64,000 bases of DNA, from NCBI GenBank assembly GCA_009733575.1, contig ML769482.1, positions 142,062-206,061 of the forward strand, read 5' to 3'. Under the pieces are notes generated by a model. That model was not told where the DNA came from, did not search any database, and was given only the letters and a program-made list of their open reading frames with translations. Position numbers and translations under genes: made by a program. The stretch is from Gymnopus androsaceus JB14 (Eukaryota > Basidiomycota > Agaricomycetes > Agaricales > Omphalotaceae). Below, piece by piece: positions 34,403-45,800 of this stretch. Each line of letters opens with the position of its first letter. The stretch's first letter is position 1.

Positions 34403-35252
34403 TTTAGGGCGTGTATATTCCGGAGAAGTTGACTTGGGGACTTAGTATCCTATATGCTAAAAGGACGTTTTAAGAGCACCCAACTTCATTGGATTTTCTT
34501 GTTCATTCGAAGATCGTTGGTACGATTTGAATTCAAAATAACTCAACATCCTGTGCTTTCGAGTGATTGTCGTTAAAACATGATCGGGAGAAGCTAGTAG
34601 CACTTAGTGGCGGAACAGCTGAGTTCAATGAGACTTCGTTTGACAATGAGTAGGCTTTGATCAGTGATATCGCTGCGAAACGACAGAAAGATAGCAGTGC
34701 TCACGGATAGTCATGGATGCCGAAGACGCTGAATGTACCATCTATATCCCGCACAAGAATTTGTACTGGTTCCACTAAGCGCCAAGATTGGAATCTTTGG
34801 TAGCAAGGGTCATGCAAGTCTCTGTTCAAAGTACCAATTGATTTCATTAAGGCTACACTCCCGAACAGATCGTGTATGTTTTGGACGGAGCATTGAAAAG
34901 GAAGTCATCAGACCCTACAGCATCTGGTCACTAGCGTAGAGGTCATTTCACTGGAATATTCTTTGGATTTAGCCGTATATAGAACCAACAGGAAAATGCA
35001 GGTAAATGAGGTTAGATTTCTCGAGCTAGTACAGGCTGGAGCTAGTATCTGTAAGATCATACAACAGAGTAAGCAGTACTTAAAAGGATAAATGCCCACT
35101 GGCAGTATTATTTGTCTAGACGTTTAATATATGGAAGCCAAGATTGACGAGCCAACGTAAATTTTCGTTGATCGTCTTTGATACACAGCGTACTGACCCG
35201 CAGGACGAAAGGCTATGAGTGCTAATCCTTTGCGTGATCTGAACTGTTTCAC
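34403..35252. other. Intergenic
   Basis: No supported gene; a 68-codon frame at 34733-34939 has no family features. Confidence 0.45.
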
Positions 35253-36278
35253 TTACATGTCTGCTAAATGGTCAGATATATTCTCGAGCGAAAACAGATT
35301 ACTTACATTGAATTCCGAGGAACATGTAGTAGGTCCCCAAACCCTGGCACACGGAGTCCAGACAAGTTTGATAAAATGAAGAATGCGATACTCACTGTGA
35401 GCAAGTGCCACCACGAATGACCTTCAAATAAAAAGGCCATAGGCCACCCAACAGCCTTTTTCCAACTTGTAAGGACATCGCAACAGATATTATCTATATT
35501 CCAGATAACAAAGCCTGCAGTAAAAGTGAGGGCTCCCGTAGTGAACATAGAGGCTGCAACTTGTTTCTTGTCGCTGGGGATTCGCGACCGAACAGGGGAC
35601 CAGTTCAAAAGATAAGCTATGCGAATCGCGCAAGATATAACCAGTGATCCGAATACGATCTGGTGGTAAACAGGGTTTCGGTATATGACGCTGTAAAATT
35701 TCATGGTAAGCTATGTAATAGATTGCATCGAATGTACATACTAGCTCCAGGTGAAAAGGATATCGAACAGAATCAAGGCAGCGATCTGGAGTTTGGTCTG
35801 GTTTGAGGAAAGGTTGAAGCCGGGCTGGTAGTCGTATAGAAGCCAAATGCTCATCGAGGAGACATAGATCATAGGTAGTTCATCAGCTAGCTGTGCTTCA
35901 TAGAGCAACGACGCATGAAATGCAAAGCTTCCTAAACCAACCAATGCGAATCCCTTTATTGAATCAGAACGGGATCAAATGAAAGCAACGAATGGATAAC
36001 ATACAATGCAGCCAACAATGTATCTAGCAGGAAGGGACTCTTTGGAAACATTTCTGGCGCATCGTATTGCTAGGAATAAGGTGAAAAAGTTGGAGAAAGT
36101 GTTTGCGATTTCTGCGATATAGTAGGAGAATTGATAGTTCGCCTATACCACGAATGAATCAGAAACCTATGAACCCTTGTACTCTACGTCAACGAACCTC
36201 GCACCAATCCAGGGAAGCAGTAATGGGGCCGAAGAAACCATCTCGAGAGAGCTGATTCGCGGTATTCATGAGCGTCAT
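35253..36278 (-). CDS. Alkaline ceramidase
   Basis: A membrane hydrolase of the CREST superfamily that splits ceramide into sphingoid base and fatty acid, normally in ER or Golgi. The ATG at 36278 is followed by GFFGPITASLDWCE (near residue 14) and, after an intron, YQFSYYIAEIANTFSN, the N-terminal ceramidase signature. GLGSFAFHASLLYEAQLADE carries the conserved Ser and His, and the C-terminal EGHSWWHLLTGLGTYYMFLG carries the zinc-binding His pair. Multiple hydrophobic segments lie between. The final tiny exon (CAGACATGTAA) ends at 35253. The yeast relatives are YPC1 and YDC1. Confidence 0.9.
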
Positions 36279-36934
36279 TGCGATGATGCGATTCGGAAGA
36301 AAGAGAAAGAGAGAAAGAGCAAGTTGCAACACGTGTTTGTCCACCTCTGCTCAACTACGTAGCGCTACGTAGCGGCGGTCCAACCTTGGTCCAACCCAGC
36401 ACAAACCCCTTTACGACTCTATAGGGTACTTACAAAGAAAAAGAGGCAAGCTATCCCACGCATCCCGGCGGCAGGTTCACTCTCCGCGTCTGATCGCATT
36501 TCTGGATCAATGTGAACCTCTTTATTACCCTCTCGAAACTCCTTGCTAAGTAGGCTTACTGCACTGGACGCACGTTAACGCTCGGTTTGCTCATTCGACG
36601 GACACAGCGCGGCAAATACCGGCGTCACCGTGATAACAATCTCAATAAATCCTCTGTACGGCTTCAACCGCGTTGTTCCAAGTTAGCATAGTTGTTTAGT
36701 CGAGGCTCAAATACAGGATTCTATGGAAGTCCATGGAAGTTCATGTTCTCGCAGGCGGCGAAGACGGTCTTAGGATATTAGGCGCCTTGCCCGCCGTACC
36801 CGACCGGTGAAACCTTTGAACCACATCAACATCATGCACAGGCTCTTTGGCGTCGAACAGTATAAAATATGCCTCGAAACTCAGAGATGAAACCATCGAC
36901 TTCTATCTTCTTTTCTTGCTTTTTCTTTCCTACC
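36279..36934. promoter_or_regulatory. Divergent intergenic region, ceramidase / NIS1-domain protein
   Basis: About 650 bp without an ORF. A TATA-like ataaaatat lies at about 36860, roughly 75 bp before the + start at 36935. Confidence 0.4.
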
Positions 36935-38105
36935 ATGAAGTTCACTGCAGTTCTCCTTGCTCTCGCTTCTACAGTATTGGCACAGGGTGCAAGTATCGGT
37001 GCTCCTGCGGAAGGTAGCTCCGCTACCACAGGCAGAAACATCACGGTGATGATTGAGCAACCTGTATGTTATATAGTTCACTTCTTCAAACTAATGAAGC
37101 TTAGGATACTTACAGAACTCCCTTTCGAGCATTGAGCAAGTCGCCATTGTCATTGGTCTTGTACACTGCGGAAGCGAATCATCATGTCCTGAACCTGCAA
37201 ATGGACTTGGTGTAATTCTTTACGCAGGTCCATTCGACCCACAGTACGCCACGCCTCCGGGCTCCCTCCCTCCCCACCAGAATTTATCTCTGCAAGTCCC
37301 CGAGACCTTTCCTGTTGGATATGCGCAGCTGGGAGTTGCCCATGCATATCTCCTCGGTGTATGATTTACCCTATGATCGAATACTTGGATTTCAAACATC
37401 TTCTAGGCTGGCCTGTACCCAAACCTAGAGACCTTCAGCACAATACTGGAGATCACGAACACTAGTACTACGGCAGACAGTCATACTAGTACTACGACAG
37501 ATAGCCAAGGAGCAACTACAATACCGGCACAGAACACAAGTAGCGCAAGTATTGGCGCTCCTGTGGATGGTAGCTCCGCTACCACCGGCACAAACATTAC
37601 GGTGATGATTGAGCAACCTGTACGCTGTCTGGTTCACCGTCAAATTATTGAAGCTTACGATACTTACAGAACTCCCTTTCGAGCATTAAGCAAGTGGCCA
37701 TTGTCATTGGTCTTGTACATTGCGAGAGCGAGTCATCATGTCCTGGACCTACTAATGAGCTTGGTACAATTCTATATTCTGGTTCGTTCAACCCACAGTA
37801 CGCCACGCCTCCGGGAACCCTCCCTCCCCATCAAAATTTCTCTCTACAAGTCCCCGAGACCTTTGCTGTCGGATACGCCCAACTGGGAGTTGCCCATATG
37901 TATCTCCTCGGTGTGCGTTCTATCCTATGTTGAATCTTGGGGTACTTGAATTTCAAACATCTTTTAGGCTGGCCTGTCTCCATATCTTGAGACGTTCAAC
38001 ACAACGTTGATGATCACTAATACTAGTACTGCGGCAGATAGCCAGGGAGCAACCAAGACCTTCAGCGGCATGCGTATTGTTGGGAAACCTCGGTTGAGGC
38101 AGTGA
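36935..38105 (+). CDS. Secreted protein with two tandem NIS1-like domains
   Basis: The ATG at 36935 begins a clear signal peptide (MKFTAVLLALASTVLAQG). Domain 1 (about 36990-37440) and domain 2 (about 37550-38000) are close copies. Each has SIGAP, NITVMIEQP, an intron at the same place, QVAIVIGLVHC, a CP pair, YATPPG, LPPHQN, a QVPETF segment, GYAQLGVAH and a second intron before AGL. They are joined by a Thr/Ser-rich linker containing repeated NTSTT/DSQGATT. The pattern matches the NIS1 family of small secreted fungal proteins, first known as an effector from Colletotrichum and widespread in saprotrophs. Conserved intron positions in both halves show an internal duplication of the whole gene unit. 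The end is TGA 38103-38105. Confidence 0.8.
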
Positions 38106-38334
38106 AGAGGATTAAAGGTGCATTACTACGGCCGAGGAGGTGAGCATATTGCTAATACTGCTATGGGTGCTTGGGGATCGTTGCCTTTCATGGATCTTTT
38201 CTCAATTTAATTTATCTCGCACGCAACACAGAGCATTGAGTACTTGTATCGCGAATTTATTGCTATTTATAATACATTCTTTTGACACACCATCCATGGC
38301 TCATCTTACCATTGGCCAACACGAAGAACATAAA
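38106..38334. other. Convergent intergenic
   Basis: The 3' flanks of two convergent genes; nothing else seen. Confidence 0.5.
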
Positions 38335-39485
38335 TTACATCCAGAGGAAACCAGTCGGGGCCTTGATCGTTGTATCCTCCGCGACTACTTTCAAGTTCTT
38401 TCCTCCCTCCGTTCGCTCAAAGACCTTCACTCCACCACCGTTAGCCCCACCTGCAACAAGATACTTGTCGTCCGGGCCACCAAATTCCATTCCGCGGAGA
38501 TGATGTAACCCGGTTCTTACCTCCACGATAAGCTTTGGTGCACCAGGTTCGTCAATGGAGAAGATCGCCACAGAATCACCTTCTGGAGAAGGATCGTTTC
38601 GATTGGAGACGTACATGTACGGTACAGTGTATGTGGCATTGGGTTTGGGAATAAGAATTTCAGCAGCCAGCATATCGTTAGGCAATGGCGGAGGGTTAAA
38701 CATGGTGGGGGTTTGCCCGATAAATTTAGCTTCATTGGGAGAGGACGGGAACGAGTGTTTTGTAATCGAGCTTTTCAGCTCGAGTACAGTATAGATGTAG
38801 CCATCTAGTAAATCTGCCTTTAGAAAGATGTTTGCAAACGGGTTGAGCTACATACCGTGAATAGCAACGTGTCTTGGACCGCCGCCAGATTCCATATTGA
38901 TATGGCTATCTATCTTCCATGCACCCTCGTCTTTTCGGAGTCGATAGACGCGATCTCCGCCAAGATCGGGGACGATAATTTCACTATCATTGTACAAGAA
39001 TACTTCATGACAATGTGGGCTTTTTTGACGCTCTTGATTAGGACCTGAACCGGTCAATGTAATCAAGCTGGTAGGAGATTCCGCAAGTATATAAGGCGCG
39101 TTTTTCGATACCGGGAGAACAGCTATCGATCCACTGGAGTACTATGGGCATTCTCAGCAAAAACCAAACAGACGGAGCTGAAATTTTATACGTTTGCGAT
39201 AAGCAGATCATCCTTGAGAACCACGAGATGGCAGGGATCCTTTCCTCCACTAGAGGATTGCCCTACGATGGAACCTTCACCACTGGCATCGTATTTTATG
39301 GCGACAATCTTTCCTTCATCCTGTTCAAGGCCAGCGAAAACTAGAGATTTGTCTTGTGGATGGAATGTGATCCAAGACGGATGAAAGCCGACTTGAACAG
39401 AGCTTTTTAAAGCCAAAGTATCATTGTCGAAAGAGATTGTGTAGACATCGTTCGTATATGAAGAGACGAAGATTGTGAATGCCAT
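38335..39485 (-). CDS. Lactonase-type seven-bladed beta-propeller (6-phosphogluconolactonase / muconate cyclase family)
   Basis: Three exons. Exon 1 starts MAFTIFVSSYTNDVYTISFD at 39485 and includes GFHPSWITFHPQDKSLVFAG. A 50-nt intron joins to YSSGSIAVLPVSKNA, then SPHCHEVFLYNDSEIIVPDL and GGDRVYRLRKDEG. The last exon contains YMYVSNRNDPSPEGDSVAIF, HHLRGMEFGGPDDKYLVAGG and ends at 38335. The VSNRN and propeller-blade spacing place it in the cytosolic lactonase family (Pfam Lactonase), together with fungal carboxy-cis,cis-muconate cyclases. The substrate cannot be decided from sequence. Confidence 0.85.
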
Positions 39486-39902
39486 CCTGTTGACGTTGAC
39501 TTTAGTCTAGTGCAATCTTTATAGGAGATTAGAAGCTAACTCGTAGCGCTAACGTAGCGCTAATTTCCGACATTTTCCCGTCTGGCCCGCGGGTAATTCT
39601 TAATCTTTCTATCAGGTCTGCGAAGCGAGTACCCTTGAAAGAATATTCCACGAACATGCTGGTGGTACTTACATAGGACAAGAAAGTGTTTCCCAATTCA
39701 AAATCAACCTAACACCGATATTTCTCCTGAGTACACGGTCACTTGCAGTTCCTGACACTGATGACGCGTTTATGTAGGGCAAGTTTGGATCGTACCTCGA
39801 CAAGGACTCGACAAGTTAAGCTCAAGCAGGAACGCCAGTAACGGAGAAACCTAGTAGATATACACTGGACTCGGAGTACCTAGAACACGAATGTGCTAGT
39901 AG
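39486..39902. other. Intergenic
   Basis: Upstream of the lactonase; contains a cgtagcgctaacgtagcgct duplication at about 39542. No gene. Confidence 0.45.
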
Positions 39903-40564
39903 TCCAAGGCCGACATTTTTCCAGCCAACGCCAGGGCACCAACGCGTTGAGTCCTCGTGAAGAAGCCTCAAGTGAAATTTCTAGGAGTGGTGGCGTTTAT
40001 AAAATATACTGACTCTGGACCTCAGTCACTTCCAACCTCCCATCTCGCAAAGTCCGAATCACGCCAGCTCCTCGAGACCTCACTTTTCCCGCCATTGATC
40101 AAGACCTTCCTAAAGAAACATTTTCTCCTGCTTTCTAGCTCACCCTCTGGGCTCCGTTTCTTATCGAGTACAACTGTCGTAAATCCGATAGTCTGCTTGG
40201 CTAGTGCGGCACGCACTGGTTAATCTAGATCACCTATAAATACCAACGGCGGTACCAGATTTATGTACAGGTTGAGCTCAGCCACGGTGGCAAAGAAACA
40301 AACTGAGACGATGCTTCCTGTTGACTCATCGATTGAGCAGCAGTCTCGGATACTTCGCATGCCCAACGTGTGAATTCGTCTGTCCGGGAGACAAATGCAC
40401 AGTTGACCTCGATGATACTCGCTCTGACCAGTTCAATAACACCTTAAGAAGTTGAAGATCAAAGTCTTTGATTTTCTCTGCTTATGTTACGTCAGTTTCG
40501 CGTATATCCTCCTCCAGCCGAACACTCGCCTCAGAATCGCCGTTACTTTCGCCAAGCGCCTAGC
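39903..40564 (-). pseudogene. Degenerate partial copy of EF-Ts and its 3' flank
   Basis: The reverse complement of this segment follows the EF-Ts gene at about 490-1445 with many substitutions and deletions. ALAKQT, LDKKRSPEGELE and SDFARWEVGSD are readable at 40216-40022. The CESDFVSRTDEF region is near 40380-40420 and the AAVRWLEEDMRK to EKIKD region near 40450-40545. The 3' flank (tgaggcttcttcacgagg and the following ttccag part) is at 39903-39990. Internal deletions remove much of the middle. It cannot encode EF-Ts. Confidence 0.85.
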
Positions 40565-40975
40565 CTTTCCTGCCAACAGATCGACTCAATTGACCTATAT
40601 AGGAATGTTCTGGAGTTTAAACTGGCGGAAGACAAACCTCGGGGCTACTTCGACTCGGAAGCGGGGTGGAGGTGCCTTGTACATGATATCGTATCTTCTT
40701 TCTGGTTGGAATACTCATTGCTACTACTTGATGCCTAGTTCAAAAGCGCATGGATGGCAATGAGCCCAGCTCCCAGATATTTCTAGTGAGTACAAGATCA
40801 TCAAAGTGGCAAGAGTCGCGGAACTTGGAATAACATTCCATTACTGTCTTCGTCCATTGTCATCATCGTTTGCCTATTTAGGACAAGAAATTCGACGCTT
40901 TGGCCTTACGCCTCACTTGAAACTTCCCATTATCATTATTATAACATATAACGCACACTGAAGTGACTATCTAGG
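40565..40975 (+). pseudogene. Degenerate copy of the 3' end of the BRCA2/Brh2 gene, introns included
   Basis: This corresponds to about 17240-16815 of the brh2 strand: LPCQQIDSIDLYRNVLEFKL, AEDKPRGYF, GWRCLV and then, past the intron, LMPSSKAHGWQ. It continues through the last intron to ttgcctatttaggacaagaa and attcgacgctttggcct. Retained introns show a DNA-level copy. It begins where the EF-Ts relic ends and stops just before the 3' end of the carrier gene (40984). Confidence 0.85.
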
Positions 40976-40983
40976 TAATTTTT

Positions 40984-42536
40984 CTATGAAGAACGATGCC
41001 TGACCTTTTTGTAGAGATTTATGATAATATCGTTGGCAGTTAACGTAACGATGCTATACAAAATCTCAGTTTTGTGTACTCAACTTAAAAAAAAACAACT
41101 CACGTATGTGGGGCGATTCGTAGGAAGTGAGCGGTAGATCCTACAAGAACACTCATTCAGGCCTATCCTGACTTGTGATCTAGGGAATGCGCACCTTTGT
41201 ACCACCCACGAACACCCTCGGTCTTGACCTTGAAAGATAACTATAAAATGTGCTACTACATACGGTCAAATAAATAATACTGACTGTTTTCCATAGGCAG
41301 TCGAAGGGATTCTTGTATAAAGCTCCGACCATCTTTCCTTCAGCGTTCCGAATGGTTGGTTGGTTGTACATCCGTGTCAAGGCCGTATCTGCGGGCTGCA
41401 TAACGACGCACTATCTCCCTTTCAGTTTGCAATTGAAAGGCTCACATCCTTGGTACTCACAACACATGCTCCTGAGACGGTACTACTGGCTAAAAACGTC
41501 CAAGCGCTATTGTCAGGTAAAATACCGCGTTTAACTAGCTGATTTTTGGTAAAGTTGTAGCTTGGTAATTGTACCTTTCTATGAATGAGCAAATATTTCA
41601 TGGAACGCACAGATTTCTTACTGAAGAGCCCATAGATGTTCTTAAAATAGCAGCGTCAATCCCTCGGACCAGCCCGCGGAAGCCTTCCGCTCGAAAGATG
41701 GTCGACAATGCATCAAAAGAGCTTTTGTAGTGGTGTTGAGCTCCGACGGGTAATGCAGGTGAGTAAGCCTGGCGGGATGATTACTATACGGCGATAAGTT
41801 GGCCGAGCAAAGTGTACCGACCTGCATACGTGCTTTGATAAGGAAAAGAGGGTTCCCAAGAGAGGCTTGAGGGGCGAAGAAGAATCAGATAGAGAAGCTT
41901 CATGGACGTCACAAGTCCACGAACCTCCTACGGCACCACTGGTGGCTCCTGCCAGTACGGAGGTGATTGGAATCTGCTCTTCGGCCGATCTCCCGACAAG
42001 TCCATTTATCCCTCGCCGGAAAGGTTCGTAGAATCCTACAAGACATTGGCATGAGGTATCAGAAGGAGAGTGAAGGTCAAGTACCAAGACGAGATCCGTT
42101 TAAAAGAATCTAGGAGTGTGAGCCGGGGAAAATATGCGACACCGAGGTAACTTACTTGATACATGTACTGTATGGATTTTTGAATATCAGAGGGAATTCG
42201 AAACGAGATAGCACTACGCACAGCAGGACCAAGCCCTCTCTGTAAGCCTCTTATGCCTTCGTTTTTCCAAGTTTTTACAAAGGCATCTGGAGCATGCTGA
42301 TACACTCGTACTGCTCCCGCCTTGGCTAGTTCTCCTTGAAGTTGAAGACGCGTTTTAATGACCTCTGCAGGGTTAGAGATGGTGACCTGGAAGGTTTGTG
42401 GTTTTGTTCAATTACTGCGCCTTATCCAAGAATTTTAACTACATACCGCTATACAAGCCGCAATCCCACCCAGAACAAATCCAACGGGGGTTGATATATT
42501 TCCTGCGGAGGAGGACGTAGGCTTTGAGGATGACAT
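40984..42536 (-). CDS. OAC1: Mitochondrial carrier of the Oac1 (oxaloacetate) type
   Basis: An inner-membrane exchanger of the SLC25 family. The ATG at 42536 begins SSSKPTSSSAGN, then GFVLGGIAACIA and, after an intron, VTISNPAEVIKTRLQLQGEL, the first PxD/ExxK/R signature. Later segments are AFVKTWKNEGIRGLQRGLGP, ILLNGSRLGFYEPFRRG, ITSVLAGATSGAVGASLGNP followed by LFLIKAR (second signature), and the third repeat with PADTALTRMYNQP, TEGVRGWYKGSTAHFLRIAP, ending VTLTANDIIINLYKKV at TAG 40984. About eight short introns; all joins I checked keep frame. GSRLGFYEP and the NPAEVIKTR form of the signature point to Oac1/SLC25A34-35. Confidence 0.88.
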
Positions 42537-42853
42537 TCCGATTTATAGGAATCTGGACCGGATAGCGAACAAGGAAGAAAAGCAAAATGTTTGGCTGGGA
42601 CTTAGTCAGGAGTGGCGGGTAGAGCCTCAATCTGCGACGAGGAACAAGATCGGAGCGCAACGTACCTGAAGTACGTGCACCAGATGAGCTCACGGAAGCT
42701 GGATGAAAGAAAAGAAATATGGCGACCAGCGAGTCTGAGGCCTGAGGTTGACGGGATGGAAATCGGGAGCACGAAATTCGAATAAGCGCTAGTTTCGGAA
42801 TGCAGCACGTGTGACCCAAATATCCTTTCCCCAAACGCCATGGTAATAGTATA
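42537..42853. promoter_or_regulatory. Divergent intergenic region, OAC1 / MDM1
   Basis: About 317 bp between outward-facing starts. No ORF supported. Confidence 0.4.
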
Positions 42854-45800
42854 ATGAGTTATTCCTTTAGCACGCAAAGCGTCTTGCTAGTTGCTGCACT
42901 GGGGATTATCCTCCCATCCATCTACCGAATAGTTTCTTCACCCCTTACTCTCCTCCTCATATCTCCTTTTGTCTTATTATTCTCCGGACTCGCTTTTCTT
43001 GCTCTTCATGTCTTTTTGGGCCACATTCTCGACTCCAAGAGGTCCCGGTCACGGAATCTAGTCGGAAAAGCCGCCAAACCATTCGCATTCTCTACTCCTG
43101 CAGCTTGGCAAGCCGTTGTAACCAGATCACAATGGTCCCAAAATTCTCCCCAATCATTCCCTCCTTTATACCCAGAATCACCCATGATATCAGCCACTCT
43201 TAATGAAATTTTGATTATGATTGTCAGGGATTTTGTCCTGACTTGGTACAAGGAAATATCTTCCTCACCATCCTTTCCCGTGGCCGTCTCTTCCGTCTTG
43301 CACGAGTCCATCTCTCAAGCTTCTGGATCGCGCAAGCTGCCATTGATCTACCCACCCTCGTGGTCAAGCGCATTCTTCCACGTATAACGGAACACATCGA
43401 GCTGTTCCGACAGTCTGAAATTGCACTACGAGGAGCAGGTCTTGAACGTCGATTGACACACTCGGAGGAGCTGGATATCTTGCTTGCAGGCAGATATGGT
43501 TCGGGAAGAGATGCAGGAAAGTTACATCCAGCTATCGAAAATCTCTCGACCACTTTCACTAGACAAAGTGAAGAAATGCATTTGAAACGGCTCATCGACA
43601 AAGCACTGCCGTATGTTCTACCCGAGACGGAAAATAGAAGCAAGGCCTTGAAGATCGTAGTGCGAGAAATTGCAGCTTGCGCTGTATTGTATCCCGTCAT
43701 GGAAATGGTTTCGGATCCGGACTTTTGGAATAGAGCTATCGATCAAGTGGTAATGTACCCATCAAGCGTTATCTTGCCAGAATTATCAACTCACAATTCT
43801 TTCCTTCAGGCTAGCGCTGCAATTCATCAACAGTGAGCATACAAGTCGCCTGCTTGAAATTTTTGCTCATAAAACCACAGGAAATTGATCACAAAAGTCC
43901 GGAACGTGTTAGAGGCACAGTCTCCTCGACCTCAAAACCAAAAAGGTTTATCAACTGTAAATCCAACTACCCCTCCCGCTCTCTCCACCGAAACTATCAC
44001 CATTCGTACCGATGTTCGCCAGTTTGAATCCTTCTTACGAAGTATCAACAGATGCTCTTCTCTTCTAGATGCTAGGCGGCTGAAGAATGATGTCCTGGGA
44101 GAGATAAGACGAACTAGGATACTGCTCGGTATTTTTTATTGCAATATGTCTATGCATTCCTTCCTGACCACCTTTCATTAGCAAATCACGAGAAAGACGA
44201 TTGGATCAACGGAGAAAGGACTGAGGATGTCGTTGCCTTTCTCGATAGGCTTTATACAGCGAAGCGCAAAGCCGAACAACGGATCGTGGAACTAGGTGGA
44301 GGGGATGACTCTGTAAGCTCTTTCTTCTTGGTAAATTCAGCTATGAATTTATTACCATTCGGTTAGCAAAAGCAGTCGATTTATCAAGATACCGGGGGTC
44401 CAACAAAGGCAGGTATCACTCTTCCGAGATATTCTCAGCAATCCTAGCTCCCTTTCGTATTTCATGGAGTTTATGGACCGCCGAAATCGATCTCTGCTGG
44501 TGCAGTTCTGGCTTACAGTGGAAACATTCAAAAATCCGCTTGAAGCCGTTGATTCAGGCTCTGAGGATGATGAAGATGAACCTGTGCAGGATGCATCGAC
44601 TGCTATCACTGTCAAAGAAGATATATCTATGATAAATGACCTTTACTTCTCTGGCGCGGTACACCCCGCCTCTCGAGTCCATCCCGAAGAAGTATGTCGA
44701 GTCCATCCGAGATTTCGCTCAAAATAACGTCGACAACTTCCCCAGTTGCTCGACGCAGAGTCCGAAAGTGCGTTCTTCTCGCCCAACGCCAGGTAGAGCG
44801 TGATATGGAACATGATTTTGAGGACTTTGGGAGCTCGGAACTTTGGTTTCGGGTGATCAGCGATGCCGACTTTGTTGCGCGCGCTCCGCCATCTCCCAAA
44901 AACAAACGGATGTCTGCTGCTCGTAATGTCAGCCATGTTCCCTCGAGCCCCACCAAACCACATCGTCCAGGCTTCTTCCTACCCCGGTCAGAATCAGCCC
45001 CAGGACCTTTTCCTCGTGCTGGATCTTCCCAGTCCCTGCGTTCGGTTGCCTCTGTTGCGTCAGTACAACCTCCGCCCATAACACGTCCCACGCAGAGCAA
45101 TATCGAAGTTCTCATGTCTCCAGTTACAGACTCATCCTCCGACTCTCATCGTGCTCCGCTGTTTGATGATCCTGATGATCGTGCTCAGAGGGCGGAAGAA
45201 CAACGTATGGAGGCCATACACGCTGCTTTGACGGATATAATGGCGTTGGACGACACCAACTACAGCAAAGAGGATGGTATTGACGATCGTGTGTCCATGT
45301 TCCTGGCGCCCCGGTCTGTGAAGGATCGAAGACAACGGTCAACTTCTGACAGAGAAGCTGATAGTCATCATGGCGAGCCAGAAGAGGACGTTCATGACGA
45401 GGTCGATGAGGGACGTGGATCCTTCCAGCTTGCAGGCCCGGGCGATCTTCAACTGTCGTATGAGATTTCACGACTGGGAGACAAGATCGTTAGCTTGCAG
45501 GCTCAGGAAACCATGTTGGACAATCTTATAAAGAAGGCTGAGCTTACTGGCGATAACCAGGAATTGAGACTTTTGAACCGGTCCAAGTCTTCAATGAACC
45601 GCGAACTGCGGGAGCTCAAATTCCAAAAGCTGCAGTACGAGCAGCAGGAATCTGCCAACCGCCTCGTTTCTGATCGTACACACGTCTCCATCGTCAGTTC
45701 AACGGTAGGAGAAGAGGACGGCAAATCCGTAGTCCGCTATCTCATCGAAGTGCAGCAGCTGGGACTAGATGGCAGTTTTTCTTCGGGTTGGGTCGTTGCA

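Noticed and set aside
44640..44750. Apparent double frameshift between the RGS domain and the linker of MDM1
   Set aside because: A 53-nt GT-AG intron (about 44693-44745) rejoins the frames, so no lesion is needed.
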